64,000 nucleotides of DNA from Halomonas caseinilytica (lineage in GTDB: Bacteria > Pseudomonadota > Gammaproteobacteria > Pseudomonadales > Halomonadaceae). Location: assembly GCF_001662305.1 (NCBI RefSeq), contig NZ_BDEP01000006.1:1-64000 (forward strand), given 5' to 3'. Numbering within the stretch: position 1 is the stretch's first letter; the number at the start of each line of letters is the position of its first letter. The notes beneath the pieces were generated by a model. It did no database searches, had not been told where the DNA came from, and saw nothing but the letters and a program-made list of their open reading frames with translations. Shown here one piece after another: positions 31,881 to 41,314 of the stretch. Position numbers and translations under genes: made by a program.

Positions 31881-31923
31881 AGGCACCATCTTCCCGTCGT
31901 GCGGCCGGGATGTGTACCACCGC

Positions 31924-33351
31924 TCAGCGATTCAACAGCTGGCTGATATCCTTGGCCTCCCAGTGCGGGAAGTACTTGCGCACCAGGGCATTGAGCTCGA
32001 TCTCGAAACCGGCCCAGTCGACCTCGCCCGGCGTTGTCTCCGTCGCCTCGGCCGCACCACGGATCATGCCGGCCCCCACGGTGACATTGGACAGTCGGTC
32101 GATGACGATGAAACTGCCCGTGCCCGGACTGACGGCATAATCATCCAGGGCGATATCCTCGGTCAGGGCTACCCGGCAGCGCGCGATGGCATTGAGCTCG
32201 AGACGCTCGGCCGGGTGATGCGTCAGCGTATTGACATCGACCTGGTACTCGATGGCCTCGACACGTCCCGCCACGGAGCGCCCGGCGAGACGAATGTCGA
32301 CCTGCCGTCCCGGCTCGAGCGGCTGCTCGTGCATCCACACGATATCGGCATCGAAGGCGTTGGAACGCACCACCTCGGCATCCTCGGCCACGATCCAATC
32401 ACCGCGCGAGATGTCGATCTCATCTTCCAGCGTCACGGTGATCGCCTGACCGGGCCAGGCAACCTCGAGATCGCCATCGAAGGTGACGATGCGCTCGACC
32501 CTGGAACGCTTGCCCGACGGCAGTGCACGCACCGCCTGGCCGGGACGCAGGATGCCCGCTTCCAAGGTGCCGGCATAGCCTCGAAAGTCCAGATTGGGGC
32601 GATTGACGTACTGTACCGGCAGGCGCAGGTCGCTCAGGTTCTGATCATGGCGCACCTCGACGGTCTCGAGCAGCTCGAGCAGCGCCGGCCCCTCGTACCA
32701 GGGCATCGAGCCGCTCTTGTTGACCACGTTGTCGCCCTTCAACGCCGAAAGCGGTACGAAGTGAATGTTCTCGGCGCCAAGCTGCTCGGCAAACGCACGA
32801 TACTCGGCGGCGATCTCCTCGAAGCGCGCCTCGCTATAGTCGACCAGATCCATCTTGTTGACCGCGATGACCAGATGGCGAATGCCGACCAGATCGGCAA
32901 TGAAGCTATGCCGACGGGTCTGGGTCTGCACGCCGTGACGCGCATCGACCAGGATCACCGCGAGCCCCGCCGTCGAGGCTCCCGTGGCCATGTTGCGGGT
33001 GTACTGCTCGTGCCCCGGCGTATCGGCGATGATGAACTTGCGCTTGTCGGTCGAGAAGAAGCGATACGCCACGTCGATGGTGATGCCCTGCTCCCGCTCC
33101 GACTGCAGGCCATCCACGAGCAAGGCCAGATCCACCTCGTCGCCGGTGGTCCCGCTGGTCTTCGATGCCTGAGTGATCGCCGCCAGTTGATCGTCGAAGA
33201 TCATCTTGGAGTCGTGCAGCAACCGCCCGATCAAGGTCGACTTGCCGTCATCGACGCTGCCGCAGGTGATGAAACGCAGCAGGTCCTTGTTCTCGTGCTC
33301 TTTCAAGTACGCTTCGATATCGTCTGCAATCAATTCCGACGCATGTGCCAT
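31924..33351 (-). CDS. cysN: Sulfate adenylyltransferase GTPase subunit CysN
   Basis: EF-Tu-like GTPase that drives sulfate activation to APS with CysD. The 475-aa product has G1 [20 protein letters not shown] and NKMD. It ends after the beta-barrel domains, so unlike many Pseudomonas forms it is not fused to CysC APS kinase; no cysC is present in the window. It lies about 200 bases after cysD, separated by a dispersed repeat. Confidence 0.96.
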   Translation of the reverse strand: MAHASELIADDIEAYLKEHENKDLLRFITCGSVDDGKSTLIGRLLHDSKMIFDDQLAAITQASKTSGTTGDEVDLALLVDGLQSEREQGITIDVAYRFFSTDKRKFIIADTPGHEQYTRNMATGASTAGLAVILVDARHGVQTQTRRHSFIADLVGIRHLVIAVNKMDLVDYSEARFEEIAAEYRAFAEQLGAENIHFVPLSALKGDNVVNKSGSMPWYEGPALLELLETVEVRHDQNLSDLRLPVQYVNRPNLDFRGYAGTLEAGILRPGQAVRALPSGKRSRVERIVTFDGDLEVAWPGQAITVTLEDEIDISRGDWIVAEDAEVVRSNAFDADIVWMHEQPLEPGRQVDIRLAGRSVAGRVEAIEYQVDVNTLTHHPAERLELNAIARCRVALTEDIALDDYAVSPGTGSFIVIDRLSNVTVGAGMIRGAAEATETTPGEVDWAGFEIELNALVRKYFPHWEAKDISQLLNR

Positions 33352-33364
33352 GACACACCTTAAT

Positions 33365-33530
33365 AGCTGTAAGCTGTAAGCCGGAAGCTGGAAGAACCCG
33401 CAGCACGCCGACTCACCGCTGAAGATCTTTGGTTGGAGAACCCCGCCGGTGACCTAGATGCCTGATGCTTCCCGCTCCCCACCAGGCGTTTCGCTCGGGA
33501 GGACGTCCAGCTTCAGGCTTGGGGCTTCCG
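33365..33530. repeat. Dispersed extragenic inverted-repeat element, copy 4
   Basis: GTAAGCCGGAAGCTGGAAG (33376-33394) is nearly identical to an arm of the copy between parE and parC. A looser complementary arm (CCAGCTTCAGGCTTGGGGC) lies near 33508-33526. It occupies the gap between cysD and cysN. Confidence 0.6.
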
Positions 33531-33534
33531 CCTT

Positions 33535-33559
33535 TCTAACGCGCCGAAAGCGCGTTAGA
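33535..33559 (-). other. Hairpin overlapping the cysD stop codon
   Basis: A perfect ten-base stem TCTAACGCGC/GCGCGTTAGA spans the cysD stop codon. There is no T run on the minus strand, so it may protect the cysD message end or attenuate cysN rather than terminate fully. Confidence 0.5.
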
Positions 33560-34526
33560 AGTACCCCTCCCGCTTCTTCTTCTCCATGGAGCCGGCCTGG
33601 TCGTGATCGATGGCGCGGCCGCTGCGCTCCGAGGTCCGGGTCAGCAGCATTTCCTGGATGATCTCGGGCAGGGTGGCGGCCCGGGATTCCACGGCACCGG
33701 TCAGCGGATAGCAGCCCAGGGTGCGGAAACGGACCCACTTCTCCTCGGGCACCTCGCCGGGCTCCAGCGGCATGCGGTCGTCATCGACCATCACCAGCAT
33801 GCCATCGCGCTCCACCACCGGGCGCGGGGCAGCATGGTAGAGCGGGACGATGGGGATGGATTCCAGGTAGATGTATTGCCAGATATCCAGCTCGGTCCAG
33901 TTGGAGAGCGGAAAAGCGCGGATGGACTCGCCCTTGTTGACCCGGGCGTTGTAGAGATTCCACAGCTCGGGACGCTGGTTCTTGGGGTCCCAGCGGTGAT
34001 GCTTGTCGCGGAAGGAGAATACCCGCTCCTTGGCACGCGTGGCTTCCTCGTCGCGACGCGCCCCACCGAAGGCGGCATCGAAGCCGTACTTGTCCAGCGC
34101 CTGCTTGAGCGACTGGGTCTTCATCACATCGGTGTAACCGCTCGAGCCATGATCGAAGGGATTGATCCCCGCCTCGACACCTTCCTGGTTGATGTGCTCG
34201 ATCAGTTCCATGCCGGATTCCGCTGCCATGCGGTCACGGAACTCGATCATCTCCCGGAACTTCCAGGTGGTATTGACGTGCAGCAAGGGGAACGGCGGCG
34301 GCCCGGGATAGAAGGCCTTGCGCGCCAGGTGAAGCATCACCGAGGAGTCCTTACCGATGGAATAGAGCATCACCGGATTGGAGAATTCGGCGGCCACCTC
34401 GCGGATGATATGGATCGACTCGGCTTCGAGCTGCTGCAGGTGAGTCATCCGCTGCGGCGTCAACCCCGGGGATGATTCCTCATTTCGGCGGTCGTGCTGG
34501 CGTGTGGGGGCATCAAGACTGCTCAT
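33555..34526 (-). CDS. cysD: Sulfate adenylyltransferase subunit CysD
   Basis: PP-loop ATPase subunit forming APS from sulfate and ATP. The 323-aa product is collinear with E. coli CysD (302 aa): [29 protein letters not shown] and the C-terminal [14 protein letters not shown]. An N-terminal tail of about 20 residues is extra; the start at 34526 is preceded by GAGG at long spacing, and [11 protein letters not shown] at 34448 is an alternative. CysB control is expected from the A+T-rich upstream region. Confidence 0.95.
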   Translation of the reverse strand: MSSLDAPTRQHDRRNEESSPGLTPQRMTHLQQLEAESIHIIREVAAEFSNPVMLYSIGKDSSVMLHLARKAFYPGPPPFPLLHVNTTWKFREMIEFRDRMAAESGMELIEHINQEGVEAGINPFDHGSSGYTDVMKTQSLKQALDKYGFDAAFGGARRDEEATRAKERVFSFRDKHHRWDPKNQRPELWNLYNARVNKGESIRAFPLSNWTELDIWQYIYLESIPIVPLYHAAPRPVVERDGMLVMVDDDRMPLEPGEVPEEKWVRFRTLGCYPLTGAVESRAATLPEIIQEMLLTRTSERSGRAIDHDQAGSMEKKKREGYF

Positions 34527-34640
34527 GGCCCGGCTACCTCGCATGATTTGGGCGAAAACGCATCATGCGGGCCAGCTTATCGTGCTGAATATAATAACGT
34601 GAAAGAATTAATATCTATCTTTTTATTCTTTAAAAAGATA
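34527..34640 (-). promoter_or_regulatory. A+T-rich promoter region of cysD
   Basis: The stretch 34585-34640 is markedly A+T-rich against its surroundings (runs such as TATTATATTC and TTTTTAAAG on the minus strand). LysR-type CysB typically binds such regions upstream of cysDN. No single operator can be fixed by eye. Confidence 0.45.
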
Positions 34641-35372
34641 TCAGGGTTCCACTCGCACCACTTGGGTGCTCAGGTCGCTTCCCAGTTCGAGCACACGGAA
34701 TCCCGGCCAGGCCGCCTCGTCCACGGCGAACGTCTCGGCGCCGGGCAGGAATTGGTCGGACGTGGCGGGACAGGCGTAGATGGACACTTCGCCATGTGGC
34801 GTCGTCCGACGGTGTTCGAAAGCCTGGTGAATATGGCCGCACAGGATCGCCTCGATCCGCTGGTGCGTCGCCAGCAGGTCCCAGAACGCCTCGGCATCGG
34901 CCAGGCCCAGCGCATCCACCCAGCGCGACCCGACGCTGATCGGAGGATGGTGCATGGCGATCAGCGTCGGTCGGTCGTCCTCCGCCAGGCGTTCGGCCAG
35001 CACTTCGAGGCGAGTTGCCCCCAGCGCGCCATGGGTCTGGCCAGGAATCCGGGTATCGAGCAGCAACAAGCGCCGTTGCCCCAGGTCCACGCTCTCCTGA
35101 AAGGCACGGCACTCGGCCATTAGGACCGGCTCGTCATGATTGCCGGGCAGCCAGAACCAGGGACAGTCGATTCGATCCAGCTCCCGCCGGGCCAGCGCAT
35201 AGGAAGCCACCGTCTCATCCTGGCTGACATCGCCGGTGACCAGCACCATGTCGGGACGCCAGGACGCGACCGCCTCGACCACGCGGACGAACTGGCGATG
35301 AGGAACCCCGGTGCGCGAACGAGCGGCGGGATCGGCGTGCAGATGGCAGTCGGAAATCTGGACCAGTCGCAT
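34641..35372 (-). CDS. cpdA: 3',5'-cyclic AMP phosphodiesterase CpdA (Icc)
   Basis: Metallophosphoesterase hydrolysing cAMP. The 243-aa product shows the ordered motifs SDCHLHAD, TGDVSQD, LPGNHDEP, MHHPP and CGHIHQA that bind two metals. The ATG at 35372 overlaps the yqiB stop by one base (TGATG), so it is the third gene of nudF-yqiB-cpdA, the same order as in E. coli. Confidence 0.93.
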   Translation of the reverse strand: MRLVQISDCHLHADPAARSRTGVPHRQFVRVVEAVASWRPDMVLVTGDVSQDETVASYALARRELDRIDCPWFWLPGNHDEPVLMAECRAFQESVDLGQRRLLLLDTRIPGQTHGALGATRLEVLAERLAEDDRPTLIAMHHPPISVGSRWVDALGLADAEAFWDLLATHQRIEAILCGHIHQAFEHRRTTPHGEVSIYACPATSDQFLPGAETFAVDEAAWPGFRVLELGSDLSTQVVRVEP

Positions 35373-35818
35373 CAGGGCAGTTCGGGCAAGTCGATGGAAT
35401 GACCGTGAGCCAGGCCATGATCCAGCCATTCGCCGAGGAAACGATTGAGCTGAAGTTTCTCGTCGGGCTGGTGCATACGGGAGTTGGGATAGCGATAGCG
35501 ACCGTCGAAGTGCCGTTGCCGCTGGAAATCGGTCACCTCGGCCATGCGCACATCGTGATAGAGATGCACGCGCATGCGCGGCGTATCCAGCACGGCGTCG
35601 AGCACGCCTCGCTGGGACACCCGCACGATACTGGTGTAGGGCGCACGTTCCTGGAGCTCGAGACACAGCACTCCCAGGCGCCGGCCATGGCTGACCAGCT
35701 CCACCTCTCGGGACTCGCCAGCCTCCAGATCGCCCAGCAAGCGGGTCAGGCGCACATAGTTGGCGGTGCACTCGCCCTGGAGGCCTTTCAGATCGGTGAC
35801 ATAGGCGCTTCTCGACAC
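35372..35818 (-). CDS. yqiB: DUF1249 protein YqiB
   Basis: A 148-aa conserved protein of unknown function, recognisable by NYVRLTRLLGDL, YHDVRMAEV and the RYRYPNSRMHQPDEKLQLNRF block (part shown), which E. coli YqiB shares. The start is GTG at 35818, four bases after GGAGGT, and the nudF stop codon is embedded in that ribosome site. The tight packing between nudF and cpdA is its only functional hint. Confidence 0.88.
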   Translation of the reverse strand: MSRSAYVTDLKGLQGECTANYVRLTRLLGDLEAGESREVELVSHGRRLGVLCLELQERAPYTSIVRVSQRGVLDAVLDTPRMRVHLYHDVRMAEVTDFQRQRHFDGRYRYPNSRMHQPDEKLQLNRFLGEWLDHGLAHGHSIDLPELP

Positions 35819-35819
35819 G

Positions 35820-36467
35820 CTACCTCCTTGCTCTCAGCGAGGCCCTCTCCGCGGCCAGCCAATGAAAGGCGATCAGACACATGGCATTGTCGAGTCGTCC
35901 GGCCAGCAGGAGTTCCCAAGCCTGGGCGAACGATAACACATGCACGCGAATATCCTCGTTCTCCTCGGCAAGACCGTGCACGCCTCCCAGGCCACGGCTG
36001 TCGATCAGGCCGCAGAACAACGAAACCCGCTCATTGCAGGCACCGGGGCTGGGATAATAGGTATGTAGCTCGATCAGGTCGCCGACTGGGCAGCCCGCCT
36101 CTTCCATGGCCTCGCGGCGCGCCACGTCGGCGGCACTCTCTCCGCTCTCGACCAGGCCCGCCACGATCTCGAGCTTCCATGGCGAGGCCGGGTCGTCGAT
36201 GGCGCCGGCACGGAACTGCTCCACCAGGACCACGGCATCTCGTTCCACATCGTAGAGCAACACGCCCACGGCGTCATGGCGATGATGCACCTCGCGCGTC
36301 ATGGGCGCGCTCCAGCCCCCCTCGAAAAGACGATGGCGCAGGTGCAGCGCCTCCAGACGAAAGAACCCTTCGTGCAGACAGCGGCGCTCGATCAGCTCCA
36401 CATCGCCGACATCAAAGGTCGCCTGCGCCAGCGCGCTCGATCGGTCGGCGGCATCGGTCTCCGACAT
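35820..36467 (-). CDS. nudF: ADP-ribose pyrophosphatase NudF
   Basis: Nudix hydrolase cleaving ADP-ribose and related sugars. The 215-aa product holds the complete Nudix box GLVESGESAADVARREAMEE followed by AGC, and the downstream Pro/Gly region YYPSPGACNERVSLF used by ADP-ribose pyrophosphatases. The start at 36467 follows GGAGG at five bases. It is the first gene of the nudF-yqiB-cpdA operon. Confidence 0.93.
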   Translation of the reverse strand: MSETDAADRSSALAQATFDVGDVELIERRCLHEGFFRLEALHLRHRLFEGGWSAPMTREVHHRHDAVGVLLYDVERDAVVLVEQFRAGAIDDPASPWKLEIVAGLVESGESAADVARREAMEEAGCPVGDLIELHTYYPSPGACNERVSLFCGLIDSRGLGGVHGLAEENEDIRVHVLSFAQAWELLLAGRLDNAMCLIAFHWLAAERASLRARR

Positions 36468-36541
36468 GCGGACCTCCGGTGTTCGCGAAAGCTCCATTAT
36501 CGTGATCCCGGAGCGCGTTCACAATGGGAGCGCCGCCCGCT

Positions 36542-37174
36542 TCACTTCTCCAGACGCTCGACCATGACACGGGCCTGACGGCGCAGCGCCTCGTCGGAGG
36601 TCTGCCGCTCTTCGCGGGCCTGCCCCTCCAGGGCACGGCGCGCGTGCGTCAGGGCCTGCTGGTCACGCCCTTCGTCAGCCAGGAAAGCGGCATAGTAATA
36701 ATTGACGTCGATGCCCTTGGGGCGAATCTCCAGGGCACGCTCGAACATCCGCTCGGCGGTGTCGTCATCACCGAAGGCCACCGGCCAGCCGGGCGCCCGG
36801 GCATACAGTGCCCCGAGGGTGACATAGGCCGAACCGTGATGACCTTCGGGGTCGAGCTCGATGGCACGCTCCAGCACCCGGCGAGCCTCCTTGGCCGGCC
36901 CCAGGGCATCCAGCCCGCCGACTTCACGCGCCAGGGAGGCCAGAATGATGCCTTGCCAGACCAGCACGTCGCTGGCGTCGGGATGAGCATCGGCCAGCGC
37001 CCCGGCCTCATCGGCCAGCGCCGACAAGGCATCGGCGCGGCGAGCCTCGTCCATGGTGGTGATATTCTCCCAGCGGTTGCGTAGCGAGAAGACCTCGTTC
37101 TCCCAGGCCTGGGCGACCGATACGCTGCCCAATGCCAGGCACAGGGCAATCGCGAGTAGATGACGTCTCGACAT
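36542..37174 (-). CDS. Exported TPR-type protein
   Basis: A 210-aa protein with a Sec signal peptide (residues 1-23, ending SVAQA) and a helical body with TPR-like pairs, such as AKEARRVLERAIELDPEGHH near 95 and AERMFERALEIRPKGIDVNY near 140. No lipobox Cys is present, so it is probably soluble in the periplasm. It resembles uncharacterised gammaproteobacterial TPR proteins; partners are unknown. GAGGAAG precedes the ATG. Confidence 0.75.
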   Translation of the reverse strand: MSRRHLLAIALCLALGSVSVAQAWENEVFSLRNRWENITTMDEARRADALSALADEAGALADAHPDASDVLVWQGIILASLAREVGGLDALGPAKEARRVLERAIELDPEGHHGSAYVTLGALYARAPGWPVAFGDDDTAERMFERALEIRPKGIDVNYYYAAFLADEGRDQQALTHARRALEGQAREERQTSDEALRRQARVMVERLEK

Positions 37175-37373
37175 GATGGCTTCCTCGAGTTGTGGTTATC
37201 GGAATGGCCTTTCTTCCTAGAATGTAACGAACGTTTGATTTATTCTCCAGCCAAACGCTTCTCCCATACTCCCCGAGCACGCTACAAGAGGGGCGGATTG
37301 CCTGCCGGCGGGTGCATGTCGTATGTTGCAGCCCTTCGACGAGCCAGAGGCGCGATTCATGAAAGGCCGCAAC

Positions 37374-37898
37374 ATGACCCGTTGGCGCGATCCCGCCAAG
37401 GACCCGCGCCAGGAACCCAAGAGCAACCTGATCACCGCCGAAGGTGCTGAACGCCTGCGCGGCATTCTCGACCACCTGTCGCGCGTCAAGCGCCCTGCCC
37501 TGTCCACCAAGGTGGGCGAAGCCGCTGCCCTCGGCGACCGCAGCGAGAACGCCGACTACACCTACAACAAGAAGGAACTCAACCGCGTCATCGCCCGCAT
37601 CCGCTACCTGACCAAACGACTCGACGAACTACAGGTGGTCGACCGCCTGCCGGCGGATACCGATCGCGTCTTCTTCGGGGCCTTCGTCACCCTGGAGGAC
37701 GAGAATGGCGAGGAGCTGCGCCTGCGTATCGTCGGCCACGACGAGACCGACACCAGCAAGCACTGGATCAGTGTCGACGCCCCTCTGGCCAAGGCCCTGC
37801 TTGGCAAGGGGATCGACGATGAAGCCACGGTGGCCGCACCCGGCGGCGAGACGACCTACCTGATTACCGAGATCGACTATCACGATCCTCAGGCGTGA
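37374..37898 (+). CDS. greB: Transcript cleavage factor GreB
   Basis: RNA polymerase secondary-channel factor that rescues backtracked complexes. The 174-aa product has the N-terminal coiled coil with LGDRSENADYTYNKKELN, whose tip holds the acidic Asp/Glu pair, and a C-terminal FKBP-like domain (RIVGHDETD, ISVDAPLAKALLGK). It is assigned GreB over GreA by the YNKK basic patch and the VFFGAFV sequence. The start at 37374 follows AAGG by seven bases; the N-terminal 15 residues are an extra charged extension. Confidence 0.92.
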   Translation: MTRWRDPAKDPRQEPKSNLITAEGAERLRGILDHLSRVKRPALSTKVGEAAALGDRSENADYTYNKKELNRVIARIRYLTKRLDELQVVDRLPADTDRVFFGAFVTLEDENGEELRLRIVGHDETDTSKHWISVDAPLAKALLGKGIDDEATVAAPGGETTYLITEIDYHDPQA

Positions 37899-37915
37899 AG
37901 CGACCCACTGGAACG

Positions 37916-38905
37916 TCAGCGCTTGACCGCCCGATAGACGCGGAACCGGCGGTCATCGGCGAGAATCTCGAAGCCCCCGAAGGCACGCTCCAACAAGTCC
38001 GGATACGGCAGAAAGGCATTGGCCACCATCAGAAGCTGGCCCCCGGGCCCGAGACGCGCCGGGGCGCCGGCGATCAATCGCCCGGCGGGGCCATAATCGA
38101 CGGCACGCTCCTGATGGAACGGCGGGTTGCTGACGATGGCATCGAAACGCTGCTCCGCGAGCCCGGCATAGACATCGGCGTGGTATACCTCGCCTTCCAG
38201 GCCGTTGGCCGCCAGGGTTCGACGAGTCGCCTCCACCGCAAAGCCATTGACGTCCACCGCCGTGGTCGTGAGCCCGCGCCGGGCCAGCCAGGCCGCGAGA
38301 ATCCCGTCGCCGCACCCCATGTCCAGCACCGCGCCCTGCCTCGGCAGGCAGGCATCGAGCTGCGCCAGTAACAACCGGGTGCCGTCGTCCAGCTTGCCAT
38401 GCCCGAACACCCCGGGATGGCTGGCAAGCGTCAGGCCCTCGGCCTCAAAGGTCGTCCAGGCGGCATCCGGATCGATATCGACCCGCCCCAGCCGAGAGGC
38501 GAACAGGCTGCACCGACGAGCGCTGTCCACCTTCCGGCAGCCAAGCCCCAGCGCCGCCAGCACCTTGAGCACACGCTTGATGCCTCCCTGATTCTCGCCG
38601 ACGACATGCAACGGGGTGCCCGGCTCGAGCCGAGCACATAGCCACAACAGCCACCATTCCCCCTGAGCGTGCGCCTTGGGCCAGAACAGCACCACGCCTT
38701 CCGGCGCCAGCTCCTCCGCCGAAAAAGGGGAGCAGGCCACACCGCCACGCTCGCGCCAGGCCGAGAGCAGCGCCCTGTCGGCAGAAAGCAGCCCCCCCTC
38801 GGCTGCTTCCAGCCAGCGATCCCGGGGCGGCGACACCCACAACCAGCCGCGATAATCGGTCGACTGGCGCTCGAGCAATTGGCAGACAGGCGTTTCGGCA
38901 CTCAC
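37916..38905 (-). CDS. rsmC: 16S rRNA m2G1207 methyltransferase RsmC
   Basis: Methylates G1207 of 16S rRNA. The 329-aa product has two methyltransferase-like domains. The C-terminal active one has LDMGCGDGILAAWLARRG and the N2-guanine methylase motif NPPFHQ near residue 235, and ends AFLPYPDLLERAF...FRVYRAVKR like E. coli RsmC. The GTG start at 38905 follows GAGGAG and overlaps the cmoM stop by four bases, so it is coupled to cmoM. Confidence 0.9.
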   Translation of the reverse strand: MSAETPVCQLLERQSTDYRGWLWVSPPRDRWLEAAEGGLLSADRALLSAWRERGGVACSPFSAEELAPEGVVLFWPKAHAQGEWWLLWLCARLEPGTPLHVVGENQGGIKRVLKVLAALGLGCRKVDSARRCSLFASRLGRVDIDPDAAWTTFEAEGLTLASHPGVFGHGKLDDGTRLLLAQLDACLPRQGAVLDMGCGDGILAAWLARRGLTTTAVDVNGFAVEATRRTLAANGLEGEVYHADVYAGLAEQRFDAIVSNPPFHQERAVDYGPAGRLIAGAPARLGPGGQLLMVANAFLPYPDLLERAFGGFEILADDRRFRVYRAVKR

Positions 38906-39699
38906 GGTCGCGTCTCCTCGGCAGGCACCAGGGTATAAAGCAGATAACGGCCCAGTCGCCAATGCGGCTCGGTGCGACTGTAGCGCCATTCCAGTTCGAG
39001 CAACTTGCGGTACGCCTCATCGTCGCCGGCCGGGTGCTGCAGATAATCGTGAAAGATCCTCACGCCGGCACAATGCTGGACGACCAGGCCGTTCTCCTCG
39101 GCCCAGGCAAGGATCTCGTCATGGCTCAGCGGCGAGATGGGCGTCAGGCGCGTGCGGCGCCCCTGGCCGGCCAGGCGATCGGCCAGCACGCGGTCGAGAT
39201 TGCCCTTGACCACATTGGAGAAGCGCAGGGCATCGCGGTTGAAGACCATCAGCGACAACTGCCCCCGGGGCGCCAGCAAGCTCGCCAGGGTGGCGAGGGC
39301 CGCTCGCGGGTCGGCCATCCACTCGAGCACGGCATGGCAAGTGATCAGCGGCCAGGGACCGGGAGCCCGCTCGGGCAAGGCCTGCAACGGCAGCGACATC
39401 GACGTCACCGAGGTTCCGGCAAGTCTCTCACGAGCGCGCTGGAGCATGTCGGCGGCGGGCTCGCTCAGGGTGACAGCGTGACCTCGCATTGCCAGCCAGC
39501 CGGATAGCTGACCGAGGCCGCCTCCCACGTCAAGGGCCGGCTGGCCATCGAGCGTGAGCATCTCGGGCAATAGCCGATCGAGCAAGGCCAGGCGCAGTTC
39601 ACCACGCCGCTTTCCGTAGAGACTGTCGGCGAACTTGTCGGCCATGCCATCGAAATAGCGATCACCGTCCGTCGAGAGATGTGTCGCGATAGCGGTCAT
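38902..39699 (-). CDS. cmoM: tRNA cmo5U methyltransferase CmoM (SmtA)
   Basis: Methylates cmo5U34 to mcmo5U34 in tRNA, completing the pathway begun by CmoA and CmoB at 30-31.8 kb. The 265-aa product has ALDVGGGLGQLSGWLA as SAM motif and the family-specific C-terminus: VRIFHDYLQ, LLELEWRYSRTEPHWRLGRY. The start at 39699 gives the family length, though the ribosome site is weak. It is the first gene of cmoM-rsmC. Confidence 0.9.
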   Translation of the reverse strand: MTAIATHLSTDGDRYFDGMADKFADSLYGKRRGELRLALLDRLLPEMLTLDGQPALDVGGGLGQLSGWLAMRGHAVTLSEPAADMLQRARERLAGTSVTSMSLPLQALPERAPGPWPLITCHAVLEWMADPRAALATLASLLAPRGQLSLMVFNRDALRFSNVVKGNLDRVLADRLAGQGRRTRLTPISPLSHDEILAWAEENGLVVQHCAGVRIFHDYLQHPAGDDEAYRKLLELEWRYSRTEPHWRLGRYLLYTLVPAEETRP

Positions 39700-39809
39700 T
39701 CCCGTCGTCGTCTGGATAGATGGGCCCATTCTACCCGGGAATGCCGAACAACTCATGGGCACCGCGGGTTTATCTTGCGCGGTCAGATGCTTATACTACG
39801 CCCCGTTTC

Positions 39810-39886
39810 GCCCTCTTAGCTCAGCAGGATAGAGCAGCCGCCTCCTAAGCGGCAGGTCGCAGGTTCGAATCCTGCAGAGGGCGCCA
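39810..39886 (+). tRNA. tRNA-Arg (anticodon CCU)
   Basis: A 77-nt gene with encoded CCA. The acceptor arms GCCCTCT/AGAGGGC pair perfectly, the anticodon stem GCCGC/GCGGC encloses loop CTCCTAA (anticodon CCU), and the T-loop is TTCGAAT. A TATACT -10 box (39792-39797) and G+C-rich discriminator lie upstream. Its last 23 bases are the attachment site of the genomic island that follows. Confidence 0.97.
39864..39886 (+). repeat. attL: 23-bp attachment site at the tRNA 3' end
   Basis: The last 23 bases of the tRNA, from TTCGAATCC to GCGCCA, recur exactly at 53489-53511. Bases on both sides of the repeat differ between the two copies. Confidence 0.95.
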
Positions 39887-40000
39887 ACTCAGCTTCCCGA
39901 GCCTTCCAGCCAAGGCTAGCCGAAGACAAAAAATCACGCAAAATCAGCACCATCCTTTCCCTACCCTTCCTGACAATTCCTTCCCAAACCCGCCGCAAGA

Positions 40001-40049
40001 TGGTATAGAGCTTGGCATATTCCTCTATTCGAAGATGCTCGCTATACCA
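40001..40049. promoter_or_regulatory. Candidate integrase arm-type sites, left
   Basis: TGGTATAG (40001-40008) and its inverted copy CTATACCA (40042-40049) sit just before the integrase start. TGGTATA also occurs twice near the right end of the island, suggesting Int or AlpA/Xis binding arms. The inverted pair could also be an operator of int. Confidence 0.45.
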
Positions 40050-40051
40050 CG

Positions 40052-41257
40052 ATGGCGCTAACTATCAGAAAAATCGAGACAACCAAGCCAGGAGCCAAGG
40101 AGATCAGCCTATCCGACGGGCAGGGACTCGAACTCAGGATCTCGCCTAAGGGCCGTAAGGGCTGGCGGCTGCGTTACACCCGGCCGAACGGCAAGCGCAA
40201 CATGATGAGCCTGGGTAGCTACCCCGAGGTCAGCCTGGCCGAAGCCCGTGAAAAGCGCACCGACGCGCGCCGCTTGCTCAATAAGGGGATTGATCCCGTC
40301 GAGCAACGCAAGCAGGAGAAGCGCGAGCGACGCCTCGCCACCGAGAACACCTTCAAGGCCCTCGCCAGGGAATGGCATGAGACCATGGCGAAGCGCTGGA
40401 AGGCCTCCTCCAAGCGAGCCCCGCAGAGCTGGAGCGCCCTGGAGAGTCATATTTTCCCCTATGTCGGCGACCTGGCCATCGACAGCATCAAGCCCCTGGA
40501 GTGGCTCGAGGTGCTGCGTCGCGTCGAGGAAGCGGGCAAATTCGAGCAGCGGCGCAAACTGCACTCCTTCTGCCGCGACATCTACCGCTTCGCCATCATC
40601 ACCGGCCGGGCCAACTACAACCCCCTGACCGATCTTGGCGCCGCCCTGGAGAAGCAGAAGCACCGCCATTTCCCTCATCTTGCACAGGACGAGCTCCCAG
40701 AGCTCGTGGGCGCCATACGCAGCTACGACAAGAGTCCCCTGGTCAAGGCGGGCCTCGAACTACTGCTGATGACGGCCGTGCGGCCTGGGGAACTGCGCAT
40801 GGCTCGCTGGGAGGAGATCGACTTCGAGGCAGCGGTGTGGAAAATCCCGGCAGACCGAATGAAGATGGGCCGGGCTCATCAAGTCCCCTTGCCCACCCAG
40901 GCCCTCGAGGTGCTGAAGAAGCTGCACGGCATGACGGGAAGCTATGGTCTGCTGTTCCCGGGGCGGAATGATCCCGCCAAGCCCATCTCCGATGCCGCCT
41001 TCGGCATGGCGCTCAAGCGAATGGGGTTCGAGGGCCGGCATGTCCCCCACGGTACCCGCCATGTTGTGGCCACCGGCCTGAAGGAAATGGGATACCCGCG
41101 GGAGTGGATCGAGGCCCAGCTTTCACACAAGCTGCCGGGCCTCGAGGGTGTGTATACCCATGCGGAGCATATGGCACCTGAGCAGCGCCCGGCTATGATG
41201 CAAGCTTGGGCAACCCGCCTCGCAGGCCTGACGGAGGCTGGTACGCACGACAGTTGA
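40052..41257 (+). CDS. int: P4-type tyrosine integrase
   Basis: Site-specific recombinase of 401 aa that would integrate and excise the island at tRNA-Arg. It has the N-terminal DUF4102 arm-binding domain (MALTIRKIETTKPGAKEISL), a SAM-like core-binding domain, and the catalytic domain with Arg in AVRPGELRMARW (about residue 244), the HGTRH box, LSH and the Tyr in GVYTHAEHM. All catalytic positions look intact, so the island may be mobile. It lies 165 bases from the tRNA and reads away from it. Confidence 0.95.
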   Translation: MALTIRKIETTKPGAKEISLSDGQGLELRISPKGRKGWRLRYTRPNGKRNMMSLGSYPEVSLAEAREKRTDARRLLNKGIDPVEQRKQEKRERRLATENTFKALAREWHETMAKRWKASSKRAPQSWSALESHIFPYVGDLAIDSIKPLEWLEVLRRVEEAGKFEQRRKLHSFCRDIYRFAIITGRANYNPLTDLGAALEKQKHRHFPHLAQDELPELVGAIRSYDKSPLVKAGLELLLMTAVRPGELRMARWEEIDFEAAVWKIPADRMKMGRAHQVPLPTQALEVLKKLHGMTGSYGLLFPGRNDPAKPISDAAFGMALKRMGFEGRHVPHGTRHVVATGLKEMGYPREWIEAQLSHKLPGLEGVYTHAEHMAPEQRPAMMQAWATRLAGLTEAGTHDS

Positions 41258-41284
41258 CAAAACATGGCATTTTTCGGCTATAGT
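41254..41284 (+). promoter_or_regulatory. Promoter of the XRE-ImmA/IrrE module
   Basis: A perfect -35 TTGACA (41254-41259) overlaps the integrase stop codon, with a TATAGT -10 (41279-41284). The spacer of 19 is slightly long. It would transcribe the two-gene module independently of int. Confidence 0.6.
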
Positions 41285-41314
41285 TGCGCTAGGTGTCCAT
41301 GGAGTATGCTGCCG

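Noticed and set aside
31828-33363. A 511-codon plus-strand frame opposite cysN
   Set aside because: Shadow of cysN; His/Gln/Leu-rich composition typical of antisense frames.
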